The translations under genes were made by a program, and so were the position numbers. Positions 18,571 to 27,231 of a DNA stretch of 64,000 nucleotides are shown one piece after another (position 1 is the first letter of the stretch; each line of letters begins with the position of its first letter). Where the stretch lies: assembly GCA_963803065.1 (NCBI GenBank), contig CAWDKW010000002.1:558001-622000 (forward strand), read 5' to 3'. This stretch comes from DASXMT01 sp963803065 (lineage in GTDB: Bacteria; Actinomycetota; Acidimicrobiia; Acidimicrobiales; RAAP-2). The notes beneath the pieces are model-generated. The model saw only the letters and a program-made list of their open reading frames with translations, ran no database searches and was not told the origin of the DNA.

Positions 18571-19413
18571 CGCCCCCCTGCCTCCTCGACCCTTCGGCCC
18601 GGGCCGCCCCGCCGCCCACTCCACCCGACCAGGGCGGCGGCCTGCACCGAGGCGGCCACGTCGTGGACCCGGACCATGGACGCACCGCGCTCGAGGGCCC
18701 AGGTGGCCGTGGCCAACGACGCCGGTTCGCGGTCGTCGACGGGCGCCGGCGAGCCGTCGGGCAGCGGCGAGATCACCCCGAGAAAGCTCTTGCGGCTGGT
18801 GCCCACCAGCACCGGGTAGCCCAGCGCGCTGAGGGCGTCTACCGAGCCGAGGAGGGCCAGGTTGTGCTGCACGTTCTTCCCGAAGCCGATGCCCGGGTCG
18901 ATCCACACCTCGCCCACCCCGGCGGCCCGGGCGAGCTCGGCCCGCTGCAACGAGGAACTGGGACACCTCGAGGACCACGTCCTCGTAGTGCGGCCCCCGC
19001 TGCATATCGATCGGGGTGCCCTGGCGGTGCATGGCCACCCAACCGACACCGTGCTCGGCGGCCACCGACCACAGCTCGGCCGAGACGTCGTTGACCAGGC
19101 TGGCCCCGGCGGCCACGGCGGCGGCGGCCACCGCCGGCTTGGTGGTGTCGATGGAGATGCGGGTGTGCCCGGCCAGTGCCTCGACCACGGGGAGCACCCG
19201 GCGGAGCTCCTCCCCCTCGTCCACCGGGGCGGCACCGGGACGGGTGGACTCGCCGCCCACGTCGACGACATCGGCCCCCTCGGCGATCATCTGATGACCC
19301 CGCACGATCGCCCTGTCTCTCTCAAACCATTCCCCGCCGTCGAAGAACGAGTCCGGAGTCACGTTGAGGATCCCCATGACCAGGGGTCGTTCCTGGATCG
19401 TGGGCGTCGGCAT
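18567..19413 (-). CDS. folP: Dihydropteroate synthase, with apparent 1-base frameshift
   Basis: Joins the pterin diphosphate with p-aminobenzoate; the target of sulfonamides. From ATG 19413 (a GTG at 19437 is also possible) the frame reads LVMGILNVTPDSFFDGG, GADVVDVGGESTRPGA, SIDTTKPAV and LVNDVSAE, up to EVSQFL near 18955. The rest (RAELARAAGVGEVWIDPG, FGKNVQHNLALLG, VLVGTSRKSFLG, MVRVHDVAASVQA) is in the next frame and ends at 18567. The switch is at CTCGTTGCAG (around 18945-18955); removing one base gives an intact 281-residue enzyme of normal length. All catalytic motifs are present across the two parts. Either an assembly indel or a real lesion. Confidence 0.85.
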
Positions 19414-19517
19414 CGCCCCGTAGCGTAAACCAGCCACGCAGGCTCCGTGTCCCCGTCACAGGCCCCCGGTGCCCCCTCGACGGGTCTCCGGGCCCACCCC
19501 AGACGGCTCGCCCGGGC

Positions 19518-20087
19518 TCAACGACCGTGCACGAACTGCATGGCCTCGGCCCGGGTGGCCGAGTCCGTCCGGAACAGCCCGCGCACGGCGGACGTGATGG
19601 TCAGGGTGCCCGGTTTCTTCACCCCTCGCATCGACATGCACAGATGCTCGGCCTCCACCACCACGAGGACGCCCTTGGGCGCCAGCACCTTCTCGATGGT
19701 GTCGGCGATCTGGGTGGTCATCCGCTCTTGGACCTGGAGGCGCTTGGCGTACCCGTCGACCAGGCGGGCCAGCTTGGACAGCCCGGTGATGCGCCCGTCG
19801 TCGGCGGGGATGTAGGCCACGTGGGCCCGGCCCATGAACGGGACCATGTGGTGCTCGCACAGGGAGGCAAAGGGGATGTCGCGCACCATGACCATCTCGT
19901 CGTGGTCGGCGGCGAAGGTCACCGTCAGGTGCTCGGCCGGGTCCTCGTGGATGCCGGCGAACAGCTCCACGTACATCTGGGCCACACGACGGGGCGTCGC
20001 CTGCAAGCCGTCACGGTCCGGGTCCTCGCCGATGGCCGCCAGGACCTCGGTGATGGCCTTCTCGACTCGATCAGTGTCGACACTCAT
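19518..20087 (-). CDS. folE: GTP cyclohydrolase I
   Basis: 189 residues, normal length. Converts GTP to dihydroneopterin triphosphate, the first step of tetrahydrofolate synthesis. Zinc ligands are visible: Cys in SLCEHHMVPF with the adjacent His pair, and the later Cys in AEHLCMSMRG. QERMTTQIAD and HVAYIPADDGRITGLSKLAR are typical. Stands 8 bases after the hpt stop. Confidence 0.97.
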   Translation of the reverse strand: MSVDTDRVEKAITEVLAAIGEDPDRDGLQATPRRVAQMYVELFAGIHEDPAEHLTVTFAADHDEMVMVRDIPFASLCEHHMVPFMGRAHVAYIPADDGRITGLSKLARLVDGYAKRLQVQERMTTQIADTIEKVLAPKGVLVVVEAEHLCMSMRGVKKPGTLTITSAVRGLFRTDSATRAEAMQFVHGR

Positions 20088-20095
20088 GCCCGTGC

Positions 20096-20689
20096 TCAGC
20101 GCTCCTCGGCCATTTCGGCATAGGCGTGGATGGCGGGAAGATTGCGGAGGCGCTCGTCCACATCGAGCCCGTACCCGACCACGAAATCGGACGGGATGTG
20201 GAACCCGACGTAGCGGAGGTCGACCGCCGTTCGCTGCTGGCCGTCCTTGACCAGCAGCGCACAGACCTCGAGGGAGGCCGGGAGGCGGGCCATGAGGTAG
20301 CGCTGGAGGTAGCTCAGGGTGAGGCCGCTGTCCACGATGTCCTCCACCACCAGGACGTGGCGGTCGACCAGGTCGACGTCGAGGTCCTTCACGATACGGA
20401 CCACGCCCGAGGTCTTGGTGGCGCTCCCGTAGGAGGAGACGGCCATGAAGTCCACGTCGACGGGAAGCTCGATGGCCCGGGACAGGTCGCTCATGAACAT
20501 GAACGCCCCCTTCAGCACCCCGACCAGGAGCGGTGGGGGACGGTGGGCGTAGTCAGCGGTGATCTCGGCCCCGAGCTCGGCGATCCGGGAATGCAGCTGC
20601 TCCTCGGAGACCACCACCGGGCCCACGCCCGGAGCGGCGCCGGCGGTGGGCCACGTCGCTTCGGGATCACCCTTTCCTGGTGCGGACAC
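20096..20689 (-). CDS. hpt: Hypoxanthine phosphoribosyltransferase
   Basis: About 197 residues from GTG 20689; a later GTG (VGPVVVSEEQL) is possible. Salvages hypoxanthine and guanine to IMP and GMP with PRPP. Seen: LLVGVLKGAFMFMSDL, SSYGSATKTSGVVRI, the PRPP-binding VLVVEDIVDSGLTL, and VDLRYVGFHIPSDFVVGYGLD. The start overlaps the tilS end by about 22 bp. The tilS-hpt-folE order is common in actinobacteria, usually followed by ftsH; ftsH is not here. Confidence 0.93.
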   Translation of the reverse strand: MSAPGKGDPEATWPTAGAAPGVGPVVVSEEQLHSRIAELGAEITADYAHRPPPLLVGVLKGAFMFMSDLSRAIELPVDVDFMAVSSYGSATKTSGVVRIVKDLDVDLVDRHVLVVEDIVDSGLTLSYLQRYLMARLPASLEVCALLVKDGQQRTAVDLRYVGFHIPSDFVVGYGLDVDERLRNLPAIHAYAEMAEER

Positions 20690-21617
20690 GGGGTGACTGT
20701 ACCGGAACCGCACCGGAGGACATGTTGAGCCGGCCCCCCGATCGGCTGACCCGCCGGCCGCCGGGCAGCTCAGTGGCCCTGGCCCGACCACGGGCCACGT
20801 CGAGGACCCGTTCGATGGCCGCCAGCGACGGGGGGTGCTCGGCGTCCCCCCGCAGCCAGGACCGCACGGCCCGGCGGGCGACCGGCTCGGGGACGTCGGC
20901 AACGGCCCGGGCATCGGCCGGGTCCACCAGCTCGGACAGCACGGCCAGCACGTCGGCGTCCCCGGCCAGGAGCTCGGCCTGGCGGGCCAGGACCGGGACC
21001 AGGTCGCGCCCGGCCAGCGCCGAGCAGAGCGGGAGGAGCTCGCCACGGATCCGGTTGCGGAGAAAGCGCGGGTCGTCGTTCGACGGGTCCGCGAGCGGGT
21101 GGAGCCCCAGCCGGTCGCAGAGGGCGACCGTCTCGAAACGGCGAAGGGCCAAGATGGGGTGGCGGGGCCCGGACCGCATGCCGGCCATCCCGTCGACGCC
21201 CGCCCCCCGGAGCAGGTTGGCCAGCACCGTCTCCGCTTGGTCGTCGGCGGTGTGACCAGTGGCCGCACCCGGACCCAGTGCTCGGTGGCGGGCCGTCCGG
21301 GCCCGGGCTTCCAGGTTGGGCCCGTCGACCAACTCGATCGTGACCGACTCGAAGCTGGCGCCGAAGCGGTCGGCGGCCGCGGCCACCAGGGCGGCCTCGG
21401 CACCCGACCCCGGCCGGAGCCCGTGATCCACGTGGACCGCGGTCACCGCGCAGCCCGCCTCGGTGGCAAGGGCCAAGAGGGCGAGCGAGTCGGCCCCGCC
21501 GGAGACGCCACAGGTGAGCGGGGTCTCCGGCGGCGGGAAGGTGCAGCGATCGAGGATCGACCGACCGGAGCGGGTCAGCCGGAGAGGGCAGGAGTCGTAC
21601 GGACACGGGAGATCCAC
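20667..21617 (-). CDS. tilS: tRNA(Ile)-lysidine synthase
   Basis: About 316 residues from GTG 21617; a longer GTG start at 21656 exists. Modifies C34 of tRNA-Ile(CAU) to lysidine. The PP-loop CGVSGGADSLALL is near the N-terminus, followed by VTAVHVDHGLRPGS, ARHRAL, and GHTADDQAETVLANLLRG. It is on the short side because it lacks the large C-terminal domains, as in other actinobacteria. The start overlaps the end of the DUF2342 gene by about 43 bp. Confidence 0.92.
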   Translation of the reverse strand: MDLPCPYDSCPLRLTRSGRSILDRCTFPPPETPLTCGVSGGADSLALLALATEAGCAVTAVHVDHGLRPGSGAEAALVAAAADRFGASFESVTIELVDGPNLEARARTARHRALGPGAATGHTADDQAETVLANLLRGAGVDGMAGMRSGPRHPILALRRFETVALCDRLGLHPLADPSNDDPRFLRNRIRGELLPLCSALAGRDLVPVLARQAELLAGDADVLAVLSELVDPADARAVADVPEPVARRAVRSWLRGDAEHPPSLAAIERVLDVARGRARATELPGGRRVSRSGGRLNMSSGAVPVQSPRVRTRKG

Positions 21618-22741
21618 TCGGCCGGGTTCCTGATCTCGGCGAGCGAGGGCAGCCACTCCGGTCCCCGCCAGGCCCGGTCCAACAGCTCGGGCCCGCCGGA
21701 GCGCTCGACGGCGGCGATGAACTTCTCGCCCTCCTCGTACTGGCGGAGCTTGGCCTCCATCCCCACCAGCTGCTGCAGCAACCGGGCCGGCCCCCGAGTC
21801 TGCTGGCGCCGCTCGCGCAGGACCTCGCTGAAGCGCGCCGCGCTCGGAATGGCGGCGGCGCCGGCGCGGTCCATGGTCACGTCCCCGTGGCCCTCGAGCA
21901 GGCTCATCAGTGCCTGGATGCGGTGGACGCCCTCGAGCTGCTCGGGCGTGGCCACCAGGCCCAGCGCCCCCGAGTCCCGGAGCGGGTTCCGGCCGGCCCG
22001 GATCTCCTCGGTCATGCGCCGGAGCGCCTCGGCGAACCGGGACGGATCGGCATCGATGGAGCCGAGGCCCTGGTTGACCAGGGACAGGAAGTGGTCACGC
22101 ATCCAGGGGATGGCCGTGAACTGGCAGCGGTGGGTCACCTCGTGGAGGGCCAGCCACAGGCGGAACTCCTTGGGCTCGAACCCATGGCGTTGCTCCAGGT
22201 CGACGATGTTGGGCCCGACGAAGTAGACGATGTCCTGGTCCTCGACGAACTCCTCGGTGAGCAACAGGTCGTACTGGCCGAGGACACGAGTGGACAGCCA
22301 GCCGAGGACCAGGCCCATCTGGGTCCCGGTGACGGCCCGCCCGGCGCTGGCCAACGGTCCGGCCAGGCGGGCGGTCAACGAATTGGCCGCGGCCAACTTG
22401 GCGCTGGGGTCGAGGCGGTCGAGGTGCGGGCCGACCAGGCGCTGGAAGGATGCGATGTTGACGTGGACCCAGCCGGCCCGGTCGGTCACCCGCGAGCGGG
22501 CCAGGCCGGTCGGTGAGCGGAGGCCGGTCGAGGTGGCCACCAGCTCCTCGGCCTGGGCCGTGAGCTCGGCGAACTCCCGCTCGAGCTCATCGGCCCGATA
22601 GCCATCGGGAAGCGGCTTCCGGCTGCCGGCCCAGGCGCCCACCCGCTCGGCCAGCGCCCATGACACCGCTGCCCCCGGGGGACGTCCATCACCCCCGTCG
22701 GGGTCGTCGGCGTTCGCCGCGGAGTCGTTCAGGTCGGCCAT
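21575..22741 (-). CDS. Zinc-dependent metalloprotease-like protein, DUF2342 family
   Basis: 388 residues. Family members are often annotated as coenzyme F420 biosynthesis-associated or zincin-like; the substrate is unknown. The zinc motif HEVTH (HExxH) occurs near residue 200 within LALHEVTHRCQF, and the SLLEGHGDVTMD segment near 275 provides the downstream Glu typical of zincins. No signal peptide or membrane span. In actinobacteria this gene is typically next to tilS and hpt, as here. Confidence 0.9.
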   Translation of the reverse strand: MADLNDSAANADDPDGGDGRPPGAAVSWALAERVGAWAGSRKPLPDGYRADELEREFAELTAQAEELVATSTGLRSPTGLARSRVTDRAGWVHVNIASFQRLVGPHLDRLDPSAKLAAANSLTARLAGPLASAGRAVTGTQMGLVLGWLSTRVLGQYDLLLTEEFVEDQDIVYFVGPNIVDLEQRHGFEPKEFRLWLALHEVTHRCQFTAIPWMRDHFLSLVNQGLGSIDADPSRFAEALRRMTEEIRAGRNPLRDSGALGLVATPEQLEGVHRIQALMSLLEGHGDVTMDRAGAAAIPSAARFSEVLRERRQQTRGPARLLQQLVGMEAKLRQYEEGEKFIAAVERSGGPELLDRAWRGPEWLPSLAEIRNPAEWISRVRTTPALSG

Positions 22742-22799
22742 GGAGCCAGTCTACGGAGGAGCGGACAGAAGCGGTGGCCGCCCACGGGGTCAGGCCCGA

Positions 22800-23126
22800 T
22801 CAGTTGGCCTGGCGTCGCTGCTCGTCGTGGATGGCCGCCGCCACCCGGTCGATCAGGCTGTCGGGCACGTGGTCCTTGCACCGGTTGGCGACCACCTTGC
22901 GCAGCTCAGTCTCGAAGCCGAAGGCCTGCACGCAGGGCCCGCAGAGGTCCAGATGACGTTGGATCTCCGCCCGTCTCTGCTCGGTCAACTCCCCGTCCAG
23001 ATAGAAATAGAGCCGCTCGATCGTCTCGTCGCAGTCGAGAAAGCCAGCGACGGCCGGTCGGGGAAACTCCATCGCCGGCCCACCGGTCGGCTTGCCCGGT
23101 TCACTCTTCGATCCGTGCTGCTCCAC
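22800..23126 (-). CDS. Zinc-binding anti-sigma factor, RsrA-like
   Basis: 108 residues. Core (about 30-85): a Cys (FLDCDETIERLYFYLDGEL), then the HxxxCxxC zinc motif as RHLDLCGPC. In RsrA of Streptomyces, and RshA of mycobacteria, these Cys residues form a disulfide under oxidative stress and release the sigma factor. The gene directly follows the sigma gene (14-bp gap), which supports the pairing. An alternative start at the internal Met (MEFPRP) would shorten it by 18 residues. Confidence 0.9.
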   Translation of the reverse strand: MEQHGSKSEPGKPTGGPAMEFPRPAVAGFLDCDETIERLYFYLDGELTEQRRAEIQRHLDLCGPCVQAFGFETELRKVVANRCKDHVPDSLIDRVAAAIHDEQRRQAN

Positions 23127-23140
23127 TGCGAACGGTCTCC

Positions 23141-23719
23141 CTACCTGCGCTCGTCGCTGACACCGACCAGCCCTCGTGCGGCGCCGAATTCAAACAACGC
23201 CTTCTGGAGCGCCTTTCTTCCCCGGTGGATGCGGCTCATCACCGTCCCGATGGGCACCTCGGTGATGTCGGCGATCTCCTTGTACGAGAACCCCTCCACG
23301 TCGGCCAGCAACACGGCGATCCGGAACGACTCCGGGAGGGACTCGATGGCCTGTTTGACCTCGGTGTCGGTGAACCGGTCCACCACCTCGTCCTCGGCGC
23401 TCCGACCCAGGCCAGTGGGCTGATCACCGGACAGCCGCCGGTACATGTAGAGGTCCTCGACGTCCTCGACGTCGGAGATCTCCGGTCGCCGCTTGGCCGC
23501 CCGGTACGAATTGATGAAGGTGTTGGTGAGGATCTTGTAGAGCCAGGCCCGGAGGTTGGTGCCGGCCTCGAAGCTCCCGAAGGCCCGGTAGGCCTTGAGG
23601 TAGGTCTCCTGGACCAGGTCCTCGGCGTCGGACGGGTTCCGGGTCAGTCGCAGGGCGGCGGTGTACAGCGCCGGCATGTGCACCATGGCGAGATCGGAGA
23701 ATTCGTTCTGATCAGCCAT
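23141..23719 (-). CDS. sigR: ECF RNA polymerase sigma factor, SigR/SigH type
   Basis: 192 residues. Region 2 spans about 10-80 (HMPALYTAALRLTRNPSDAEDLVQETYLKAY, then NLRAWLYKILTNTFIN) and region 4 about 115-175 (IESLPESFRIAVLLADVEGFSYKEIADITEVPIGTVMSRIHRGRKAL). Best match in memory is SigR/SigH, which controls thiol-oxidative stress. The adjacent zinc anti-sigma gene fits this. Autoregulation is typical of the family; I did not identify its promoter (GGAAT-N18-GTT type) with certainty in the upstream region. Confidence 0.92.
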   Translation of the reverse strand: MADQNEFSDLAMVHMPALYTAALRLTRNPSDAEDLVQETYLKAYRAFGSFEAGTNLRAWLYKILTNTFINSYRAAKRRPEISDVEDVEDLYMYRRLSGDQPTGLGRSAEDEVVDRFTDTEVKQAIESLPESFRIAVLLADVEGFSYKEIADITEVPIGTVMSRIHRGRKALQKALFEFGAARGLVGVSDERR

Positions 23720-24133
23720 GAATGCACCCTACACACTCCCAGTGACATCCTTGGCGCCACCCGGCCCCAGCGGCGGGACGGCCCGGTGTGCTGGGCCAGG
23801 AGCGAAGACGGCCCGGGTTTGCCGGGCAAGGAGCGAAAACGGCCCGGGGGGCCGGACAGTAACCGGACCAGGCCGAGACTCCAAAACAAGGGAATCTCAC
23901 CGGAGCCGGGCTGAATTCTTGGGCCTCTCTCGGATCCTTGTTCTCCCGACCAGCCACAACGACCTCGGATTCCTCCCTCCGCGGTCGACTGGCCAGGCAA
24001 AGGCCGAGGTTCAGACCGGACCATTGCCGGGATAGTCCGCTCTCGCCGCAGCCACGCCGCGACCGATATCAGAGCCGTGCCTCCTAGACTCTTTCTTGCG
24101 CCTTCGTGCTCTGGAGACTCGGGGGTCGCGAAG

Positions 24134-24171
24134 AACGATCCCCTTCTCACCCGTTTGAGACGGGGATCGTT
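24134..24171. other. 10-bp perfect inverted repeat (hairpin)
   Basis: AACGATCCCC (24134-24143) pairs with GGGGATCGTT (24162-24171) around an 18-base loop, with CGCG flanks that can extend the stem. It lies well past the VDTRP terminator and upstream of nothing on the plus strand. It could be an operator, a small-RNA terminator, or a remnant; no U-tract follows. Confidence 0.35.
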
Positions 24172-24311
24172 CGCGTCACCCCTCCTCCGTTGGCCCTGCA
24201 CGCTGACCCTACATCGCTGCGGGCCCATGGCCACCATGCGGCCATCGATCCGAGCGAGGGCCGGGCCGGACATGCCGGTCCGATCCCGAGAAGACAAGAA
24301 ACCAGGAGGCC

Positions 24312-24343
24312 AGAGAGGCCGGAGCGATCGCTCCGGCCTCTCT
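24312..24343 (-). terminator. Terminator of the third VDTRP gene
   Basis: A perfect 32-base palindrome (arm AGAGAGGCCGGAGC, centre GATC), about 42 bases past the stop of the gene at 24385-25866. The stem is related to but not identical with those at 1304 and 3287. Confidence 0.7.
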
Positions 24344-24384
24344 GCATGCTCGCTCCGGTGCAGGGTCGCGTGCGACCCCGATCG

Positions 24385-25866
24385 TCAAGCTCGGTTGGCG
24401 TTGTTCCCGAAGTAGCCGTAGAGGTCGATGACCAGGTCGGCGGTCCCGGTGAAGTTGAAGTTGTTCAGTGCCACGCTCGGGACGGTCGGCCCGGCGCTGA
24501 GCTGGTCGGCGTTGGAGACGATGTCTCCGGCGTTCCAGTTCAGGTCCGAAGCCAGCGGTGGGGTGCTGCCGCCGTTGGACGGGTACACGGTCAGGTAGCC
24601 GCCGTCGGCGTCGGTATCCGTGACGGTGACGTTGACATCGACGCCGGTGAAGGTGCCGGGGTTATGCGTCCCGCCCGGAGCCGAGAACCCGGTGTCCGGC
24701 AAGAAGTTGTCCGCAGGCACGTTGGTGGTCAGGATCATTCCCCCGTGCAGCGTCTGGCCCGCATAGGCGACACCGGATCCGGGCCGGGTGTCAACGATCC
24801 GGCTCGGCGTCACCAGCGGGAAGTACTGGCTCCCGCCGCGGTCGGGGGAGTAGTACCCGTCGAGGTCGACGACGACGTCCGTGCTACCGGCGGCGTTGAA
24901 GATCGACACCTGCTTGTTGTCCGGGTTGACCGGCACGATCACCCGGTTGGGCACGACCTTGCCTGCGGGGAAGTTGAGGTTCGATGCAAGAGGTTGCGCT
25001 CCCCCCGTGGCCCATACGGTCAGGTACGAATCGGCCGTGGAGGTGGCCGCGGTCACATTGAGCACCACTGCGGTGGCGTCAGCCGGGACGGCAGGCGTGC
25101 CGTAGGGGAAGGTGCCGGTTCCGGGGAAGAAGGTCAGCGTCTGCTGCGCCCCGATCGTCTCACCTGCACCTTGTTGACCCGAGCCAGGTCTCGTGTCGAG
25201 GACGCGGACCGGATGGTTCTGTCCGGTGTTCACATCGGTGATGGCGTTGTACATCCCACCGCTGTTCGGGCTCAGGGCGAACGGCCCAATCGCCTGGAGG
25301 GAGTTCGGGGCGTAGTAGCCCTGGACGTCGACCACCACGTCGGTGCTCCCGGTGAAGTTGTAGATGGTCATGTTGCCGTAGTTACCGTCCCCGGTGTCCC
25401 CGAGGGCGATGGTGGCCTGATTGGCCACTGTCTCGCCGGCCGTGAAGTTCACCGTGGAGACGAACGGTACGTTCTGGCCGGAGGCGAAGGCCGTGAGGTA
25501 GCCCGTACTGCTCGGGTTGACGGCCGTGATGTTCACCACGACTGCGGTCGCGCCCCACGGCACGTTGTCCGGCTCGGTGCCGGAGGGGGAGACCTGGAAG
25601 GTGATGGTCCGTCCGGCGGTCAGCGTGTCACCGGCACCGAACTGGCCCGAGTTCGCTCGGGTGTCCACCAGGCGGTAGGGCTGCAGGGCGTGATAGTTGC
25701 TCCCCGGCGATGCATAGTGCGTCACCGATGCAGATGCCGGGGCCGCGGAGAACACGCCGGCGGCAACGGTGCCGATCGGAAGTAGGAGGCCGGCAATCAT
25801 CGCCAGCCCGACCGCTCTTCCCCTTCGGCCACGGGACCGTGCCGAGGCTCGTTCGAACAATTTCAT
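24385..25866 (-). CDS. Secreted VDTRP-repeat protein, third paralogue
   Basis: 493 residues from ATG 25866, chosen because MKLFERASA matches the tandem copies at 1372 and 3353; the frame runs 24 codons further upstream without support. Signal peptide to about residue 47, then three VDTRP-to-GYY domains like the others. Protein similarity to copies A and B is high throughout, but DNA differences are spread over the whole gene, so this is an older copy. The leader CACAACGGAAGG matches that of copy A. It follows the sigR region and precedes tRNA-Thr. Function unknown. Confidence 0.85.
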   Translation of the reverse strand: MKLFERASARSRGRRGRAVGLAMIAGLLLPIGTVAAGVFSAAPASASVTHYASPGSNYHALQPYRLVDTRANSGQFGAGDTLTAGRTITFQVSPSGTEPDNVPWGATAVVVNITAVNPSSTGYLTAFASGQNVPFVSTVNFTAGETVANQATIALGDTGDGNYGNMTIYNFTGSTDVVVDVQGYYAPNSLQAIGPFALSPNSGGMYNAITDVNTGQNHPVRVLDTRPGSGQQGAGETIGAQQTLTFFPGTGTFPYGTPAVPADATAVVLNVTAATSTADSYLTVWATGGAQPLASNLNFPAGKVVPNRVIVPVNPDNKQVSIFNAAGSTDVVVDLDGYYSPDRGGSQYFPLVTPSRIVDTRPGSGVAYAGQTLHGGMILTTNVPADNFLPDTGFSAPGGTHNPGTFTGVDVNVTVTDTDADGGYLTVYPSNGGSTPPLASDLNWNAGDIVSNADQLSAGPTVPSVALNNFNFTGTADLVIDLYGYFGNNANRA

Positions 25867-25984
25867 CGTCCACCTTCCGTTGTGCTCTGGAGCTGCGGGA
25901 AGACTGTACCCCGTGGCGCGCGAAAAACCGCGAAACACTCTCTGGACGAGCGGAATGGGAGGATGCTGCTGCCGCAGGACACGG

Positions 25985-26060
25985 TGGAGCCTGGGAGGAG
26001 AATCGAACTCCTGACCTACGCATTACGAGTGCGTTGCTCTACCGACTGAGCTACCCAGGC
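25985..26060 (-). tRNA. tRNA-Thr (anticodon CGT)
   Basis: Cloverleaf on the minus strand: acceptor GCCTGGG/CCCAGGC, D-arm GCTC..GAGC, anticodon arm ACGCACTCGTAATGCGT with CGT in the loop, T-arm CAGGAGTTCGATTCTCCT-type, discriminator T and an encoded CCA (25985-25987). It reads the Thr codon ACG. It sits between a VDTRP gene and holB. Confidence 0.93.
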
Positions 26061-26133
26061 GAGACCCGACAGGCTATCCGAAGCGGCGGCGCGTCCGATG
26101 CGGCAACGCGCGCCGCAGGCCACAGCCGGACGG

Positions 26134-27231
26134 TCACCGCGCCTCCGTGCCCGAGAGCGTCACCATCAGCGACTCGAGGAGCAGCGCCTCGTTGGGATTA
26201 CGGACCAAGGCCTCGGCCGCCCGCTCGAGGGCGTCGACCGCGAGGGCGGCACGGCGTGCGTCCGGGACGGCGCCGTTGTCGCTGCCGGCGACCAACCGGT
26301 CCCGGTAGGCGCCGGCCAGCGTGGCCAGGCCCATGCGCAACTCGTCCGTCCTGAAACGACGGCCCTCCCGGCGATGGCGATCGTCGATGTCCTTGCGACC
26401 CGGCACGCCGCGCCCCCCGAGCGATTCGGCCCGTTCGGCCAGCGTGACCAGCTCCGCCGCCTGTTGGTCCCGGAGGGGCCCGAGTGCCTCCTCGGCGGAG
26501 GCCAGGAGCTCGGCGGCCACGACCGCAGCCGTTGCTCCGGTTCCGTCGAGCCGGGACGGGACCGTACGCCACTGCTCTTGACGGAGGGCGAACCCGGGGT
26601 CGGTGGCCAACAGGCGAGCCCGATCGAGCCGGCCGCCCGACACAGCCGCCACCGAGCGGGCGACGTCGTCGCCCACCCCGTGGTCCACCAGCCACCGGGC
26701 GACCTCCCCGGCCGGAAGCGGGTCGAACTCCACCTTCACGCACCGACTGGCGATGGTGGCCAGGTCGGCAGGGAGGTCGTCGGCCAGCAACACGAACACC
26801 GTGGTCGCCGGCGGCTCCTCCACCGTCTTCAAGAGGGCGGGCGCCGCCTTGTCGGCCAGGTGGACGTCGGCGACCAAGAGCACCTGGCGCTTGGCCTCGA
26901 GCGGCCGCCGCTGGGCGCGGGACACGATCGTCCGGGCCGCGTCGACATCCAGGGCGGCACCGGTCCGCTCGATCACCACCAGGTCCGGGTGGGTGCCGGC
27001 GAGGGCCCGGCGGCAGTCGTTGCACTCTCCGCACCCTCCCCTCGGGCAGAGCAGCGAGGCGGCAAAGGCTCGAGCGGCGGCCCGCTTGCCCGAGCCGGGC
27101 GGCCCGTGGAGCAGATAAGCATGCACCGGCTGCCGGGCCGCCATCCGGAGTTGGCTCACGGCGCGCGGCTGCCCGACCACCGCCTCGTAGAGCGAGGGTG
27201 CGGGGAGCGCAGACCCCGAGCGATCAGACAT
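26134..27231 (-). CDS. holB: DNA polymerase III subunit delta'
   Basis: 365 residues from ATG 27231, which overlaps the tmk end by 8 bp (ATGTCTGA). Part of the clamp loader. Seen: VVGQPRAVSQL, HAYLLHGPPGSGKRAAARA (near-Walker A), the four-cysteine zinc module CPRGGCGECNDC, VLLVADVHLADKAAPALLKT and the TVFVLLADD/ATIASRCVKVEF segment. The tail (about 270-365) is a poorly conserved helical collar domain. The topA-tmk-holB order is typical of actinobacteria. Confidence 0.93.
   Translation of the reverse strand: MSDRSGSALPAPSLYEAVVGQPRAVSQLRMAARQPVHAYLLHGPPGSGKRAAARAFAASLLCPRGGCGECNDCRRALAGTHPDLVVIERTGAALDVDAARTIVSRAQRRPLEAKRQVLLVADVHLADKAAPALLKTVEEPPATTVFVLLADDLPADLATIASRCVKVEFDPLPAGEVARWLVDHGVGDDVARSVAAVSGGRLDRARLLATDPGFALRQEQWRTVPSRLDGTGATAAVVAAELLASAEEALGPLRDQQAAELVTLAERAESLGGRGVPGRKDIDDRHRREGRRFRTDELRMGLATLAGAYRDRLVAGSDNGAVPDARRAALAVDALERAAEALVRNPNEALLLESLMVTLSGTEAR

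Larger units (their letters stand above)
23720..24384. other. 665-bp region without a supported gene
   Basis: Contains the sigR promoter side, then two imperfect direct repeats near 23785-23855 (ggagcgaagacggcccggg and ggagcgaaaacggcccggg), a hairpin at 24134-24171 and the terminator of the VDTRP gene at 24312-24343. Open frames across it have no recognisable similarity and atypical composition. No insertion element or RNA gene recognised. Confidence 0.45.

Noticed and set aside
18034..19437. Single 467-codon ORF covering both folP and the phosphatase-like gene
   Set aside because: Only its first third (folP N-terminus) and last third (phosphatase-like protein) are real coding sequence; the middle is out of frame with folP. 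A fusion protein is not supported: the folP stop and the next ATG overlap at 18567-18570.
23720..24384. Mobile element or integrase remnant in the empty region
   Set aside because: No transposase-like frame, no terminal inverted repeats with target duplication and no tRNA end duplicated. tRNA-Thr at 25985 has no second partial copy nearby.
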